DNA of 64,000 nucleotides, taken from positions 2,170,001 through 2,234,000 of the forward strand of contig OY756147.1 of assembly GCA_963576785.1 (NCBI GenBank), read 5' to 3'. The notes below the pieces were generated by a model. That model was not told the origin of the DNA. It did no database searches and saw only the letters and a program-made list of their open reading frames with translations. This stretch comes from Chlorophyllum brunneum (Eukaryota > Basidiomycota > Agaricomycetes > Agaricales > Agaricaceae). Shown piece after piece: positions 43,831 to 54,909 of the stretch. Made by a program: the position numbers and the translations under genes. The stretch's first letter is position 1. Each line of letters begins with the position of its first letter.

Positions 43831-45855
43831 CTAGTGTTCGCATGGCGATATTTCAACGCTCTCGAAAAGGTCTTTAGCATACAAGATATCGTAATCTTTC
43901 CTTTCTTCCATCAACTCTTCTCGTTGTTCTTGTGCTTGTTCGAGCGTAAGTGGGAATTCACTCAAATCATCCACCACAGGCCGACGTAACTCCAGTGGGA
44001 GCTTGGCCAGCGGACCATCGTGGTTGAGTAATGGTTCCGCCCACCACTCCCATTGTTGACAAGGAATATGGGCAGTGGGGATAATTCTGATGTTGGGATC
44101 GACAAGGAATAGAGCGAGGATCTTGCGATGTCCCGGTTTCATGTGTCATGCAATTTGAATGGCTGAACTTGATGTTGAAGAACGTTGGGAAATGTTATCA
44201 CGCGTCCTTCACGAGTTTCTATCGACCTATGTCTTGCACCGCCGCAGTCCGATTCTGTAACCCAAAGATCTCTTTCAGCCATACCCAGTCACCTTGCTCA
44301 TATCCAAGACGCTTGCCGGAAGGCCAAGTGACTTGCGGTTATGTTTTCATTGTCGTAATAGTAAATTGCCGATGCACATACTGTATATGCTCGTTCTTGG
44401 TTGAGAAAGGGTTTGAACAGGTAATCCAGCTCATTCATCAATGAAACGTATCAGCTGTCCCTCGACGTGCCATGACCCTCCTTTGTACTCCGGTTTCTGG
44501 GGAGTGAGGTGGATGTTCGCCAGCTTAACAAATCATGGTGTCCGTATTCCGCTTTCAGATCAACAGGTCCTCCCTCCAGTCGCCCCAGTACTTCAAAAGT
44601 AGATGGCTCTGGACGAACAAGAAACTGGGACCTGCGCTCCTCAATCCACTTTGCCTCATAGTCATAAAATTCGGAATCGAATGGGTCATCACTACCACGT
44701 TCAGCTTGCCATTCTTTCAACTTGGGTCCTTCTGCCCGGATGAAGTTTCGAAATCCCCGTAGTCGAGTGTCGCCATCACAACGCGTCGTTTGAAATCAAA
44801 CCGACGAAGTGGTGTCAGGGTTTCGTCCCATAGAGGAATGACACTCCCAATTATCTTCTCAAGCACGTTATAGAGCTCTCTATGTTTCTGTGGGTGTAGA
44901 TTGTTGATGTAGCTAACGATCCTGAAAAGAGTATTGAAGTGTGTTGGAATTATGGACGTTTGGTCACTCACTTTGGTGTTTCGCCTGATATGTCAACGTC
45001 GCAGGATAGCCACTGGAAATATCGACTGAAAGGAGCCCGAGTATAGTGAGAAACTTACGCCTCCCCGGTCTCCTCCTGTGGTGGGATTGCTACTATCTTA
45101 CCAACGCCAGACATGGAAAGACACATCTTGAGGTCCAATTTCTCGCTGGTGATAATACGCGAGACTCCATAAATCAAAGGGTACAGAGAAGGATGCACAA
45201 GGTCAGGCACTATATCGTCGGAGCCTGGATGCCAGTCTATGAGATCATCCGGAACGTTTTCAAGGGGGTAAACTCCAGCCTTGAGAGCATCCCTTGGAAT
45301 GGCTCGATCCGATTTTACGACGTCTCCATGGAATAGATTAATTGCGCCCGTTTTCTGGTAGACTTCGGCCTTGTATTTAAACTCCTGGAGGTAGTAGTCA
45401 GCCATCGCTGGAGTAAAATCGTTACCCTGTTCCAATATTTCGGTTTTCAATTTCAGAGTAATAGACGCGTCGAAGACCTAAGACGAAGAAAGCGTAGATA
45501 GCTATTGTTTCAGGTCGCGGACGAAAACACACTTTAGTTTCCCAGTCCTCTTTATCGGTAACTCGATTCACGAAAGTCAACATAGCGGTCTCCCTTGAAG
45601 TGAGCATGGGCATTCTATCGCACCTGGAAACAATTTCGATTCGAGTTTAGATGAATATCCAACCCCTGCTTACGGGTCATGGTAATCCAAGTAAATCGTA
45701 CCGTCGTCGAGAGCGGTGCGAAATAGCTTCTTCCCTTCCTCTTTTGGATCAGGTTTTCCAGCTCCATCCTTTCCAGAGATCCATGGGTCGAAATTTAATG
45801 GTAGTATATAACCAGGAAATCTTGGTTTCTTGGGGGGACTTGCAGCAGCGACCAT
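43831..45855 (-). pseudogene. DUF4246 family gene with several disabling lesions
   Basis: The first two thirds read normally from the ATG at 45855 through four clean introns: RFPGYILPLNFDPW, LVHPSLYPLIYGVSRI, ARYFQWLSCDVDISG, SYINNLHPQKHRELY and SVIPLW. The conserved last third is all present but no longer in one frame. There is a one-base shift before VKLANIHLTP (about 44531). After WHVEGQL an apparent donor starts ATACGT instead of GTACGT (44446-44451). Further shifts come before ASAIYYYDNENI, after LAFRQA (about 44310), between QDIG and SIETREGRV (about 44227), and before KPGHRKILALFLVDP (about 44146). No splice pair removes these. The function of DUF4246 is not established; the C-terminal QH..PF...GHR pattern has been compared with iron dioxygenases, which I treat as inference. 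Confidence 0.72.
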
Positions 45856-47022
45856 GTTATATAAAGTCGAGATGTGTGTCCGAATTCAATCACGACCGTC
45901 GTGATTGAATTGACACGTGACTGTCAACAATTGCAATGTGCCCCTTCCCCGAAAAGCGGGCGTTGAGAAGCATCGAGGATGAATGGGTGATTTTGACCGT
46001 TAATAGTCAAAGCAAAGGGGCCCATAACCTGAAGTTACGATATCAAGAGCGACGACAATCGATAGATCTAAAATGAAATGACTTGAGAGTTATAACATCA
46101 TACAACGGGTGTACGCTGATACGACGGCCACAGCCAATGGGGAATTCCACGTAAAGCAGCTCTCGTCCGTTGACGAAAGTATATGAAATACTTCTGTCCA
46201 CCACAACACTCTGAAGACATCTGGCGGTTTCCTGGATGGTCACACAGATAGAGCATAACTTCAATGGCAATGCTGGATGCCAGCATCGGTAACATAAAAT
46301 GAGGAGAGATGTACGAACAGTAAGTCACAGGGTCCCAAGACCCCAGATACATCCCGTATATAGTTAGCAAATAACGAAACTCTGACCGTGCCCATCTGGG
46401 TGACCGTATACCACTCGATAGTCCTGCGACTTGGTTTCAAAGCATCTTCGACTACCGCTGTTTTTTCTTTTATCACAAGCGTCACCTTCTGCATCAAGGA
46501 GTCCTAGAATGACCTCCAGCCGAGGGCACGGGATGTGCGACCGATCTAACTCGATTCCGAACACAGCTACTCCCAAAAGACATGAGGTGGCTGGCTGTCG
46601 GATGTTCTATGGCGTTCCATAACGTGGCGACTGCGCTGTGGGGACGAATATGCTCTGGATGTATAGCACTCTGAATCGACAGCGGTACACAAACAATGCA
46701 GGTTTGTTGTAAGAATGACTACTTCACTGAAATTACTCAAGTTGCGCCTGTTGCTCAGGCCTTCTAGTATCTCTAAGTGGTGTCCCAATATATCCGGCTA
46801 GTGCCCTATGCGACACGCGAAGAACTCAAGGCCATGGTTTCATAGCGCCGAAGACTCAAGCGCCTCCTGGCACATATTAGAAGGGCGGTGGTCTGTCAGG
46901 ATTGCTAGGTTGGCCTCTCCCATCCGTTTATTCGCTCCATCTAGTGCACTTATTGGGGTATGTTCTGATGTTATTCTCGGACTGTCTTCCTGATAGGTTC
47001 TATCACCCAGTCGCAGCAACCA
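45856..47022. other. intergenic, with palindrome and a possible relic
   Basis: The left end holds the 29-bp palindrome at 45883-45911. On the minus strand at about 46360-46790 broken frames contain LRR/F-box-like words (IPCPRLEVILGLL, SEVVILTTNLHCL), perhaps a remnant of another F-box-type gene, too damaged to call. Confidence 0.4.
45883..45911. repeat. 29-bp perfect palindrome upstream of the DUF4246 gene
   Basis: Two 14-base arms, AATTCAATCACGAC and GTCGTGATTGAATT, are exact reverse complements around one central C. It begins 27 bases upstream of the ATG at 45855 and is followed by an E-box-like CACGTG. It could be a dimeric factor site or form a hairpin in the leader. Confidence 0.85.
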
Positions 47023-48908
47023 ATGTCTGCCTTACCTCTCGACAATACATCCTTGGGAAGTGACGTTCTGGAGGACCCCAGGACGGACACCGATCCTTGG
47101 CAGGTTTGTGGTGATCGCGCAAAGGGGAATATCGAGGACTTGTGCAAGAGCTGGAGAGAGGAAATTGACAACTTGCTTATCTTCGTCAGTATTCATGCTA
47201 TATCCATGAACTCACCACCCACATTTGATATCGCAGGCTGGTTTATTCTCCGCTGTCGTAACTGCATTCGCCATTGAATCATATCACTCAGTGAAAGAGG
47301 ATCCTGCGGATACGACTGTACTCTTACTCAGGACTATCATTCACCAACTCGCCAATATGACGGACCCGCAATCGGGCTCGCCCACTGACCTCGAACCGAG
47401 CGGGAAGAATATTCCTCCCTCAGCCAAACGAATAAATACGTTCTGGTTTCTGAGCCTCGCTCTCAGCTTGTCGACCGTTATGGCTGGTATTCTCTGCCTC
47501 CAGTGGGTCAGGGAGTACAGCCGCAATACCAGCCTACCCCATCGCGAGGATGTCCCACTTCACTACATGCGTTATGAGGGAATAAAAGAGTGGCAGGTCC
47601 CGAAAATACTCAGTGCATTGCCCTTGCTTCTTATAGGAGCCCTCCTTCTCTTCTTTACTGGTTTTATCGAGATCCTGTGGGAAGTGGATAAAACGGCAGC
47701 GATCCTCGTCGCAATAGTGGTCGGCGTTGCGTTTATATTCGCTCTCATGACAACGATACTCCCAACATTCCAGTATATTCGTATTTGCACCTCTCCCAGC
47801 TCCGAGTCCAGCCAGTGCCCCTACAAATCCCCCCAATCTTGGATTTTCTTCAAAATTGTCGCATACTTCGTGTATTTCTTCTCCCAGCGAACGTCTAAAT
47901 CTGACTCAAAGCAGTCGGCATCAGGCCGGCTACGTAAATTATCGGACGCAGCCACGATTTTTAGTTGGCTCGATTACGACCGGGTTTTACGCAAGCACCG
48001 AGACGCTGGTCGTCGATATGGTGCCAGGGATGTCGGACGGAGTTTGGCTTGGATTGGCGAAAATTTTGTCCAGGATCAGAAGGTAGCGGAGGCCATCGGT
48101 TTGTGTCTTCAGGATGTAGACTGGCAAATCGCGCTTGAAGCGTCGCTCGCTCGGATGGACCCTGTTCACGCGGATTCTGTTCGCCGTTATGTGAATTCTC
48201 AACAAGGGCGGCGCCCATTCATCCCTGAAATTGCAAACGACTTAATTGTTCACTATGCCTTGGAATACTTGACGCAGAAAATGGAGCGGGCCTATATATC
48301 ACCAAAGCTCGTACAGCAGCGAGTAGGACTATTTCTGAAAATCTGTGAGCGGATAGGCGTGGATCATGATGTAGTTTGCCCAGTGAATCATTACACCGTG
48401 AATAAAATCCATCGAGGTAGGCTTTATCGATCATTCCAGCTTCCTCTGTTAATGTTTTACCGCAGATATGAGAGAACGGACTTTGCGATATATACACGCG
48501 ATGCTATTGCGAAACTTGGACTGTAACCCGAGCCTTACAAAGGGTGCATTCGAGATCATCCGCTCTATTTTCGTTGAGACCGCGTCCAATGGCCCGCTCC
48601 CACCAATTGTTTCAGACACATTGGACGAGTTATTGGAATGGATTCGGAGGGAACATACAAATTGGCACTCAGGGGAGAGACCGGAAGGAGGACCGGAAGG
48701 AAGACTCCGACAAGCAATCCCGTTCCACAAGCTCATCCTAGTCTGCAAAGGCGAGGATGATAGACGCCTTGTGGCCAGGTATCGACAAGGGCTGGACGAC
48801 TATATCAAGGTTGTTTTCGGACAGCAACTGGGGGAACTCGGACCTCCTATGAGGCATTTTCAGTACCCCCACCTGTCGAGATACGTAATGTCGCGAGGGC
48901 TGGATTAG
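47023..48908 (+). CDS. DUF6535 family membrane protein
   Basis: Exons 47023-47184, 47237-48416 and 48466-48908 give 594 residues. The N-terminus (WREEIDNLLIFAGLFSAVVTAFAIESY) is the diagnostic DUF6535 opening, with the first membrane segment in FAGLFSAVVTAF. Two or three more hydrophobic segments follow, FWFLSLALSLSTVMAGILCLQW and the LLLIGALLLFF and AILVAIVVGVAFIF segments. A long soluble helical C-terminal half comes next (DAATIFSWLDYDRVLR.., ERTLRYIHAMLL). The family is abundant in Agaricomycetes and its function is unknown. All junctions keep frame, and the gene looks intact. Confidence 0.9.
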
Positions 48909-49457
48909 GGTGAAATAATTGAACTATCATTCACTGGGATCCGTGATGTCAGTTTGGAAAATATTTTGGGACCCCTGGTGTATTTCGGAAATCTCGGCTT
49001 TTCGCGGCTTTGATAGACACTATCTAGCGCTCGGAGGTATTGGCAAGAGCACAGCAAAGCCAAGAAACCTATTGTAATTCGAGACAAAATGCTTCTGATA
49101 GACTTGATGATAACTTTGATGGCACGTGAACCTCGGTAGTCTCCAAAACTAGTTGTCCCATTCTGCTGGTCGGCGATGGTGAGAACAAGAAGTGTTTTGG
49201 TAGTTACCCTGCGAGCATCATCTTTGATTGGCACGCAATGGTATTCTTCGATTAAACTTCTCGAAAACAATAGGGACCTGAATAGAGAACAACAACCTGA
49301 ATTTGGCATGGACTCACCTACATATGAAACGCTGATGCTATATCTGTACCATTCCACGAATTCAATTCCTCCACTATATCCTTCCTTTCTTTTAGAAACC
49401 ATCACTCTCTTGAAGATATGTGCGTATTAAAATTCCTTATATCAGGTTATAGCCTAA
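48909..49457. other. intergenic, opposed open frames
   Basis: A 167-codon open frame on the minus strand (48905-49405) covers most of this gap but begins with a non-ATG codon and has no motif that I know. I treat it as chance. Confidence 0.45.
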
Positions 49458-50717
49458 ATGATGCCAAGGTCTCTGGCAGACGCTCCCATTCATTTCCTTC
49501 CTGACGACGTCCTCAAAGAAATTTTCTTTCTTTGCGTCGAGCCAGTGGACAAACTCTGTACATATGTCCGACGTACACCATCCTACGCATACAGAATCTC
49601 GTTATCATCCGTATGTCGGCGATGGCGAGGAGTTATCCAAAGCATGCCCAAACTATGGGCAAATATCATTTCCGATCTCACAGAAGACTATCCGCCTGCG
49701 CCACTTTTTCATCTCATTGTTGAGCGATCTAATCCCTCTATCATTGACATCGACCTATGGGGAGCGGGGGATCTGCATAGAAGCCATCCCTTCGTCAACC
49801 CCCAGACCAATCCTGACATTTCCTACGCCAATCTAGCTCGCTCTCTTCACTCTCTTCCCCTACACATTCACCGTTGCCGGAGATTTAAAGCCTTCATCGC
49901 GGATATTGAGGCTGCAGGCGCGTTCGGGAGGATACCTTTCTCGTTAGCTGGAGATTTGGAGGAATTGGAGATAGCGACGCAGTGTGGTCAGAACGTTGAC
50001 GGTCACATTTTTACAGCTTTGCGCGGGTTGACTGCTTTGCGTAGGTTGACGTTTCTGGCATTTGGGCATGGTTCGACTATTCGACAAGCCATGCCAATCT
50101 TCCCATGGCATCAGCTCCTTCACCTCGATCTATCGTATTCAATACCGTCTGAAGAAGTCTTTTGGCTTCTTCAATCCTGCACCTCTGCGGTTACGATACG
50201 GATGAAGGTCAATATGACGGCGGGATACAACGGTCCTGTCGTTCGCGTTCCCAATCTACGAACGCTTAACCTCAGTGTTTGTGGAAGAAATGTTTATCGG
50301 AGTCTGAGGAGGATAGAGGCTCCGAAACTCGAGGTGTTTTGCCTCGAGACCCGGCGAGAGGCCTCGATATATGAAGCGCCCGCCGAGCTACCATCAGACG
50401 ACCAGTTTGTCTGGCCAAGTATATTGAACAAAGGGCATTCCCTGAGAGTACTTGCCATCAATGATCCGGGTTCATCGTACGGTGATGCAGTACAACTATT
50501 GTTGGATGAGCACATAAAAGGAGTCCCCGTTGTGAAAATAGGGATTCGGCCAGGGGAGGTGTATCGTGCCGACAGAAATCCGCATTTGTTCTTGCCCTGT
50601 AGCGTTGGTGCGGTACTTGGTTGGGTTGATGAGCGGATCGTTGCGCGGCATGGGATAGATGCGGAATTGTCAAGTGTGGGCATTGATGCATCGTTGTTTA
50701 GAATGAAATGCATGTAA
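49458..50717 (+). CDS. F-box protein with LRR-like C-terminal region
   Basis: Single-exon gene of 419 residues from the ATG at 49458. The F-box is LPDDVLKEIFFLCVEP then SLSSVCRRWRGVIQSMPKLWANI. Downstream, EDYPPAPLFHLIVERS..IIDIDLWG and the sequence FPWHQLLHLDLSY follow the same order as in the 12627 gene (PDYPPKPLIRLWIERS, FPWHQLRSITLS). The two therefore belong to one subfamily. A GWVDERIVARHG ending is also shared in pattern. It is expected to connect a substrate to the SCF ubiquitin ligase. The frame is intact. Confidence 0.88.
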   Translation: MMPRSLADAPIHFLPDDVLKEIFFLCVEPVDKLCTYVRRTPSYAYRISLSSVCRRWRGVIQSMPKLWANIISDLTEDYPPAPLFHLIVERSNPSIIDIDLWGAGDLHRSHPFVNPQTNPDISYANLARSLHSLPLHIHRCRRFKAFIADIEAAGAFGRIPFSLAGDLEELEIATQCGQNVDGHIFTALRGLTALRRLTFLAFGHGSTIRQAMPIFPWHQLLHLDLSYSIPSEEVFWLLQSCTSAVTIRMKVNMTAGYNGPVVRVPNLRTLNLSVCGRNVYRSLRRIEAPKLEVFCLETRREASIYEAPAELPSDDQFVWPSILNKGHSLRVLAINDPGSSYGDAVQLLLDEHIKGVPVVKIGIRPGEVYRADRNPHLFLPCSVGAVLGWVDERIVARHGIDAELSSVGIDASLFRMKCM

Positions 50718-50896
50718 TGTAAATCTAGAAGCAATTTGAAGTTCAGTAAAGCGAGAGATAATAAGTTCAAGTCCTTGGTGATCACGTGTTTTAATTACGT
50801 CAGCGATGTGTGTGACTGAACGCGTTGAATGCCAACCAGTACGGGCTCAACGGCACCAACGACCACGACCTCGTCGACGCTTACGACGACGACATC

Positions 50897-53309
50897 ATGT
50901 CGTCACCGTCTACCACAACCCCGCTCAGAACTTCTACAAACGCGCGGTCTTTACCACTTCGGGCTATCCCCTCAAACCTTGCAATCAAAACTGCACCAAC
51001 TCTTCCGCCACCGACAGACTCCTATGAACCCCTTGTAAAGACCGTACTACGGCATCGACTTGTGTATAACATTTTTCTTCAATCTGGCCTTCTAATATGG
51101 ACCATTGTGATATTCGCTACTTGGTGGCAGCAAAACCTAGCCTCGGTGACGGTCGGGCAAATTTTGGTCGTGCCGTTTCGTCCTTTCACCATATTGGCGT
51201 CAGTGGCCATCTGGAGTTTTATGGCACTACCCATCATTGTGCTGAGAAAGCTGCTTTTGACATGTGCGTATGCCGCCTTTTTTGTTAAGTCAATTTACTG
51301 AATATGTGATCTAACAGCAACACGAACTGCCGCAGCTTCGCCTGCCAGCTCCCTTTCTGCTGCACTGGCTAAACCTAGCATACGACGTGCGTTAGCTGCT
51401 TATGCGGTCTCAGCGTTTGCACTGGTTGCCGTGCATGTGGCCATGGCCTATACCATAGAGCCAACGGATCCCAAGCTTGGGTTCTTCGTCAAGTCCAAGT
51501 GCGTTGGGATATCTGATTTCCTCGTTTCTTTTCCACTAAATACCATTCCCTAGAAAGCATCCGCACTACCTAAACGGCCGCGTTATATTTCTCGTCATAT
51601 CTCAACTTGCCGCCGCTATCAGTTATGGAGTTCGAAACATCATGCTGGATCGCTTTGTTTTCAAATGGAATATCGCCAGCCAGGTTCGTTCTTTTCATTC
51701 TTTTCCTTATTTCAGCTTCTCATGACGCATGTTACAGAAGGATGAACCTAGCGTTAACATCACACCCTTGGACATTGTCCGGGCGCTCATCATCTCTTTT
51801 TTCCTTTCGATATTGGCCCTGCCTATAGCTGCTGCAGTATTCGCCCTAACACGTCTTTTCCTTCCCATCCTCTATAAGCTCCCCGTCATTTCCTCCCTTC
51901 TCAAACCCTTCACTGCCCACTTCCTTCGTGGTTCATGGACAATCCTCCTTCCCCTCCGACATGTCGATCTCATTCGACGGGCTTCCAACTTGGCTTTCGT
52001 CTCATTTTTCACGTGGGGGGTTGCGGACACGCTGTTTGACCTCAACGTGGCCAAGGTCCGCTCGCTTACGCACGTCTCTGAATATAACTGACGAATCGTC
52101 TCAGCACATCCCTGTCGCATACCTTACTGCGGACCCAAATCAAACATTAATATCCGGCATATCCTCTAGCGATGCGACATTCAAGTATTTTGCCTACTCG
52201 GAATTATGTTCGTTGTCTGAAGATAAATCTGCTGCGGCCGTGGCCCGACGTACTGCCTTCTTCAGTGATCAGAAGTATAGCCCTACTTTATGGGCGCATT
52301 TCATTCGCGAGAGTTTGCTATTATTGGGCAGGGACTATCAACTCTTCCTGCGTCGTGGAGAGGCAGAACCACCGGTTGTCACCCCACCACCACCCACGAC
52401 AACTATTCCAACCAACTCAATTGCATCCACCCCGGTGCACCTGTTACGGAGAAGTATATTCAAGAATGTAGGAGAGGGTACTTTGGATACGACTCCGGGA
52501 TCCGATGGACCAACAACGAGGCCAGCGGAGGTGAACGTCAGCGCTGCGGATTTACCAGAGATCTTCCGGTCAGCAGAAGTCAAAGTCACACCCCAAGCGA
52601 TTAAGCAGGTTCAAACAGGGGCGAAAAAAGCCACGGATACCATGGGGGCGACGAAGCGAAAAACCCTCGAGTTTGCGTGCGGAATTTACAAAAAATATGC
52701 ACCTCCTGTTGTGGTCGAGTATCTGGAGAGATGGATGGCGTGGTGGAAGGGTGATCGCACAAACAAGATGGTGGAGAAGTGCTTGCCTTCGCGGGAATTG
52801 GACATCATCGTCGTCGAAGGTGGGTTCGATGCGTTCTGATGGTTGCTTGAGCTCTACAATTAACTTAACTCTGGCCCACAGTAATTTCTCGTTTCACTTG
52901 TGCATCTCTCACCGAGGATCGATATGGCGTCGTTCAGAGGGACATCCCGCGCATTCTCGAAGCATTCCTATCCTTCCTTTCTGCCGTTGAAGAGCATCAA
53001 ATCAAAGTGAATTCCCTCTATGTCGCTCCTAAACCGGAGGAGAACTTGACGGGGAAGGAGATGCAAGAACGCGAGGCATTGCGTTATGAAGTTGAAAAAG
53101 CCGGAGAAGTACTGGGCGCGATGGCTGATGGTATGTTTCTTAGAGCTAAGATGACCGTGGAATATCAACTAATGAGCGCATCTTGCCTCATTTCAGGCTT
53201 AAAGGAAGGGATTGCGCGTATTGTGCGAACTTTTGGGAACAAGCTACTCGCACTTAAGTTCCCACCACGAACTGCACAGAAGCTGCAAGGATTTCTAGAC
53301 TATTGTTAA
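50897..53309 (+). CDS. NDC1: transmembrane nucleoporin NDC1
   Basis: Membrane nucleoporin that anchors the nuclear pore complex and, in fungi, the spindle pole body. The first in-frame ATG is at 50897. Exons 50897-51263, 51318-51498, 51554-51683, 51738-52055, 52105-52819, 52882-53130 and 53197-53309 give 690 residues in frame. The N-terminal half holds about six membrane segments, including YNIFLQSGLLIWTIVIF, LASVAIWSFMALPIIV and FFLSILALPIAAAVFAL. The characteristic region after HPHYLNGRVIFL is followed by a soluble C-terminal domain with YFAYSELCSLSED, RTAFFSD and a final IARIVRTFGNKLLALKFP helix. Order and length agree with fungal Ndc1. I see no lesion. Confidence 0.88.
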
Positions 53310-54909
53310 TCTTCTCGGCCGGGTGTAAAACTCAACAATATTCGTAATGGCTTAATCTTGCGTTCATGAAAGAATAGCACCATGCACCATGCGTGAGAGT
53401 ACCACTGGGTATTGAGATGTTGAATTAGTTTGAAGTAGACCGCCGATGTACGAGTGCTGTTACGTAGCCATTCCATGCGTAGGTGGCATGTTCAACATGG
53501 TGCTGAGAAATCGAGGCTGTGCCCAAGGAGAGTTGAAGGTCGAACGTTGGGACTGGAATGCAGCAACTTGTCTTGAAGGAGTTGCTTTAATGATCATGTT
53601 TTACAAATTAAGCTTCTTGTCGATGAGTTGGCAGGGCACCTGATACCATAGCGCCACTAGTGTTCTGCAATTTGATAGTCCAAAAGCATATGCTCTTGGC
53701 TCGAGTGCACCATGCGCATGGGTACACACAACAGCACTAGATGTCAGTGTGTTATGGAGGATGTACATTGATGGCCTAACCCACCTTGTCGACCTCCATG
53801 ATCGTATAGGTAAATCTATCGCCCGTCTTTTGTTCGCCGTTGATCTGAAACTTGTCGGACCATAGCTCAGCACAGCTTTGAGATGGATGCCAATTGTTTC
53901 TCATGTAACTCGGTCCGTTACTCAATCAGGCTGATTCCTCATATCTCCGTTATTGCGCTCTGATGCTATAATGAACTGCATTCCTTCTGACCTCACACGT
54001 TCCCTTCCAATGTGAAGTGTTAAATGTGTCTGTGCCAAAGTTAAGTAGTGGCACCAGGGGTGCTTGACCCTAATAGCCATAAGATCATACACGAGGGCAA
54101 GGAGAAGGGACTGAGAACTCATAGAAGCCGTCGGGGTTGACACATGTATGTGGGTTCTGACCATTTGAAAGGATGACTAATGGTATCCATTTAGGTTATA
54201 GCAGCCGGTTAGTCCATGAGTTGTGCTAAACTGCTTGCCCCATCCTTTCCAGCCGGATCACAGACTTCGCGTCTTCGATCTTCGTTCTTGAGCTTTAAAT
54301 CGGGAGAGTTCATTATTTTTTGCCAAAAGTGCCCCCGTGTGTGTGCATATTAGGGACGTTTAGTACTTCTTTCTGTATGTTCTTTATGGTTAACTCCTTA
54401 GGGGTCTTTCTCCCTGTGAAGTGATATGTGAATCTGCTGACCTTTCCTGGACTCTAGTGACGTCGGACATATCTCTACTGGACATGCCAAGGTCGATTAC
54501 GGTATCCGGGCAGGATATACACCGCGAATGGACTGGTGAATACTTGCCTGACGGGAATGTCAAGACATACAGATGTCGAATTCTGGCAAGTCCACTCCAC
54601 AGCTTATGAGCACATTCTAATCCCTGTTTAACCCATGATGCAGGGGGAGGGGGGGAAAGGAGGCGTCAAACGAATCGAGAAATGAAAAAAATGAATGAAT
54701 GAAACGTTAATATACCGAGTATCAAAAATCCCAAGCACCTGAGGAGATCGTAACCAGATGGGATCTCATAGATCACCCTGAATGACGATTCCGGTTTTTG
54801 CTCGCGTCCCTTCGCTGTGGTGTGTGTGTGGCAAAAATGGGCAACTTATAAATATATAAGAAGCTTTCGAGCAAGAGTCGGGTGGTTCAACTGCCTCTCC
54901 TTACGTCTC
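53310..54909. other. 1.6-kb intergenic region
   Basis: No gene recognised on either strand. It contains a short GT run near 54820, a G-rich patch near 54645, and the core promoter of the oxidase gene at its right end. Confidence 0.5.
54847..54854 (+). promoter_or_regulatory. TATA box of the FAD oxidase gene
   Basis: TATAAATA lies 63 bases before the chosen ATG at 54910. It supports that start over any upstream one. Confidence 0.5.

Noticed and set aside
46270..46790. Possible F-box/LRR relic on the minus strand
   Set aside because: Words such as IPCPRLEVILGLL suggest it, but the frames are broken and no F-box is visible; too weak to list as a pseudogene.
48905..49405. 167-codon open frame on the minus strand
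   Set aside because: No ATG at the start, no motif, and it fills a gap between two well-supported genes; likely chance.
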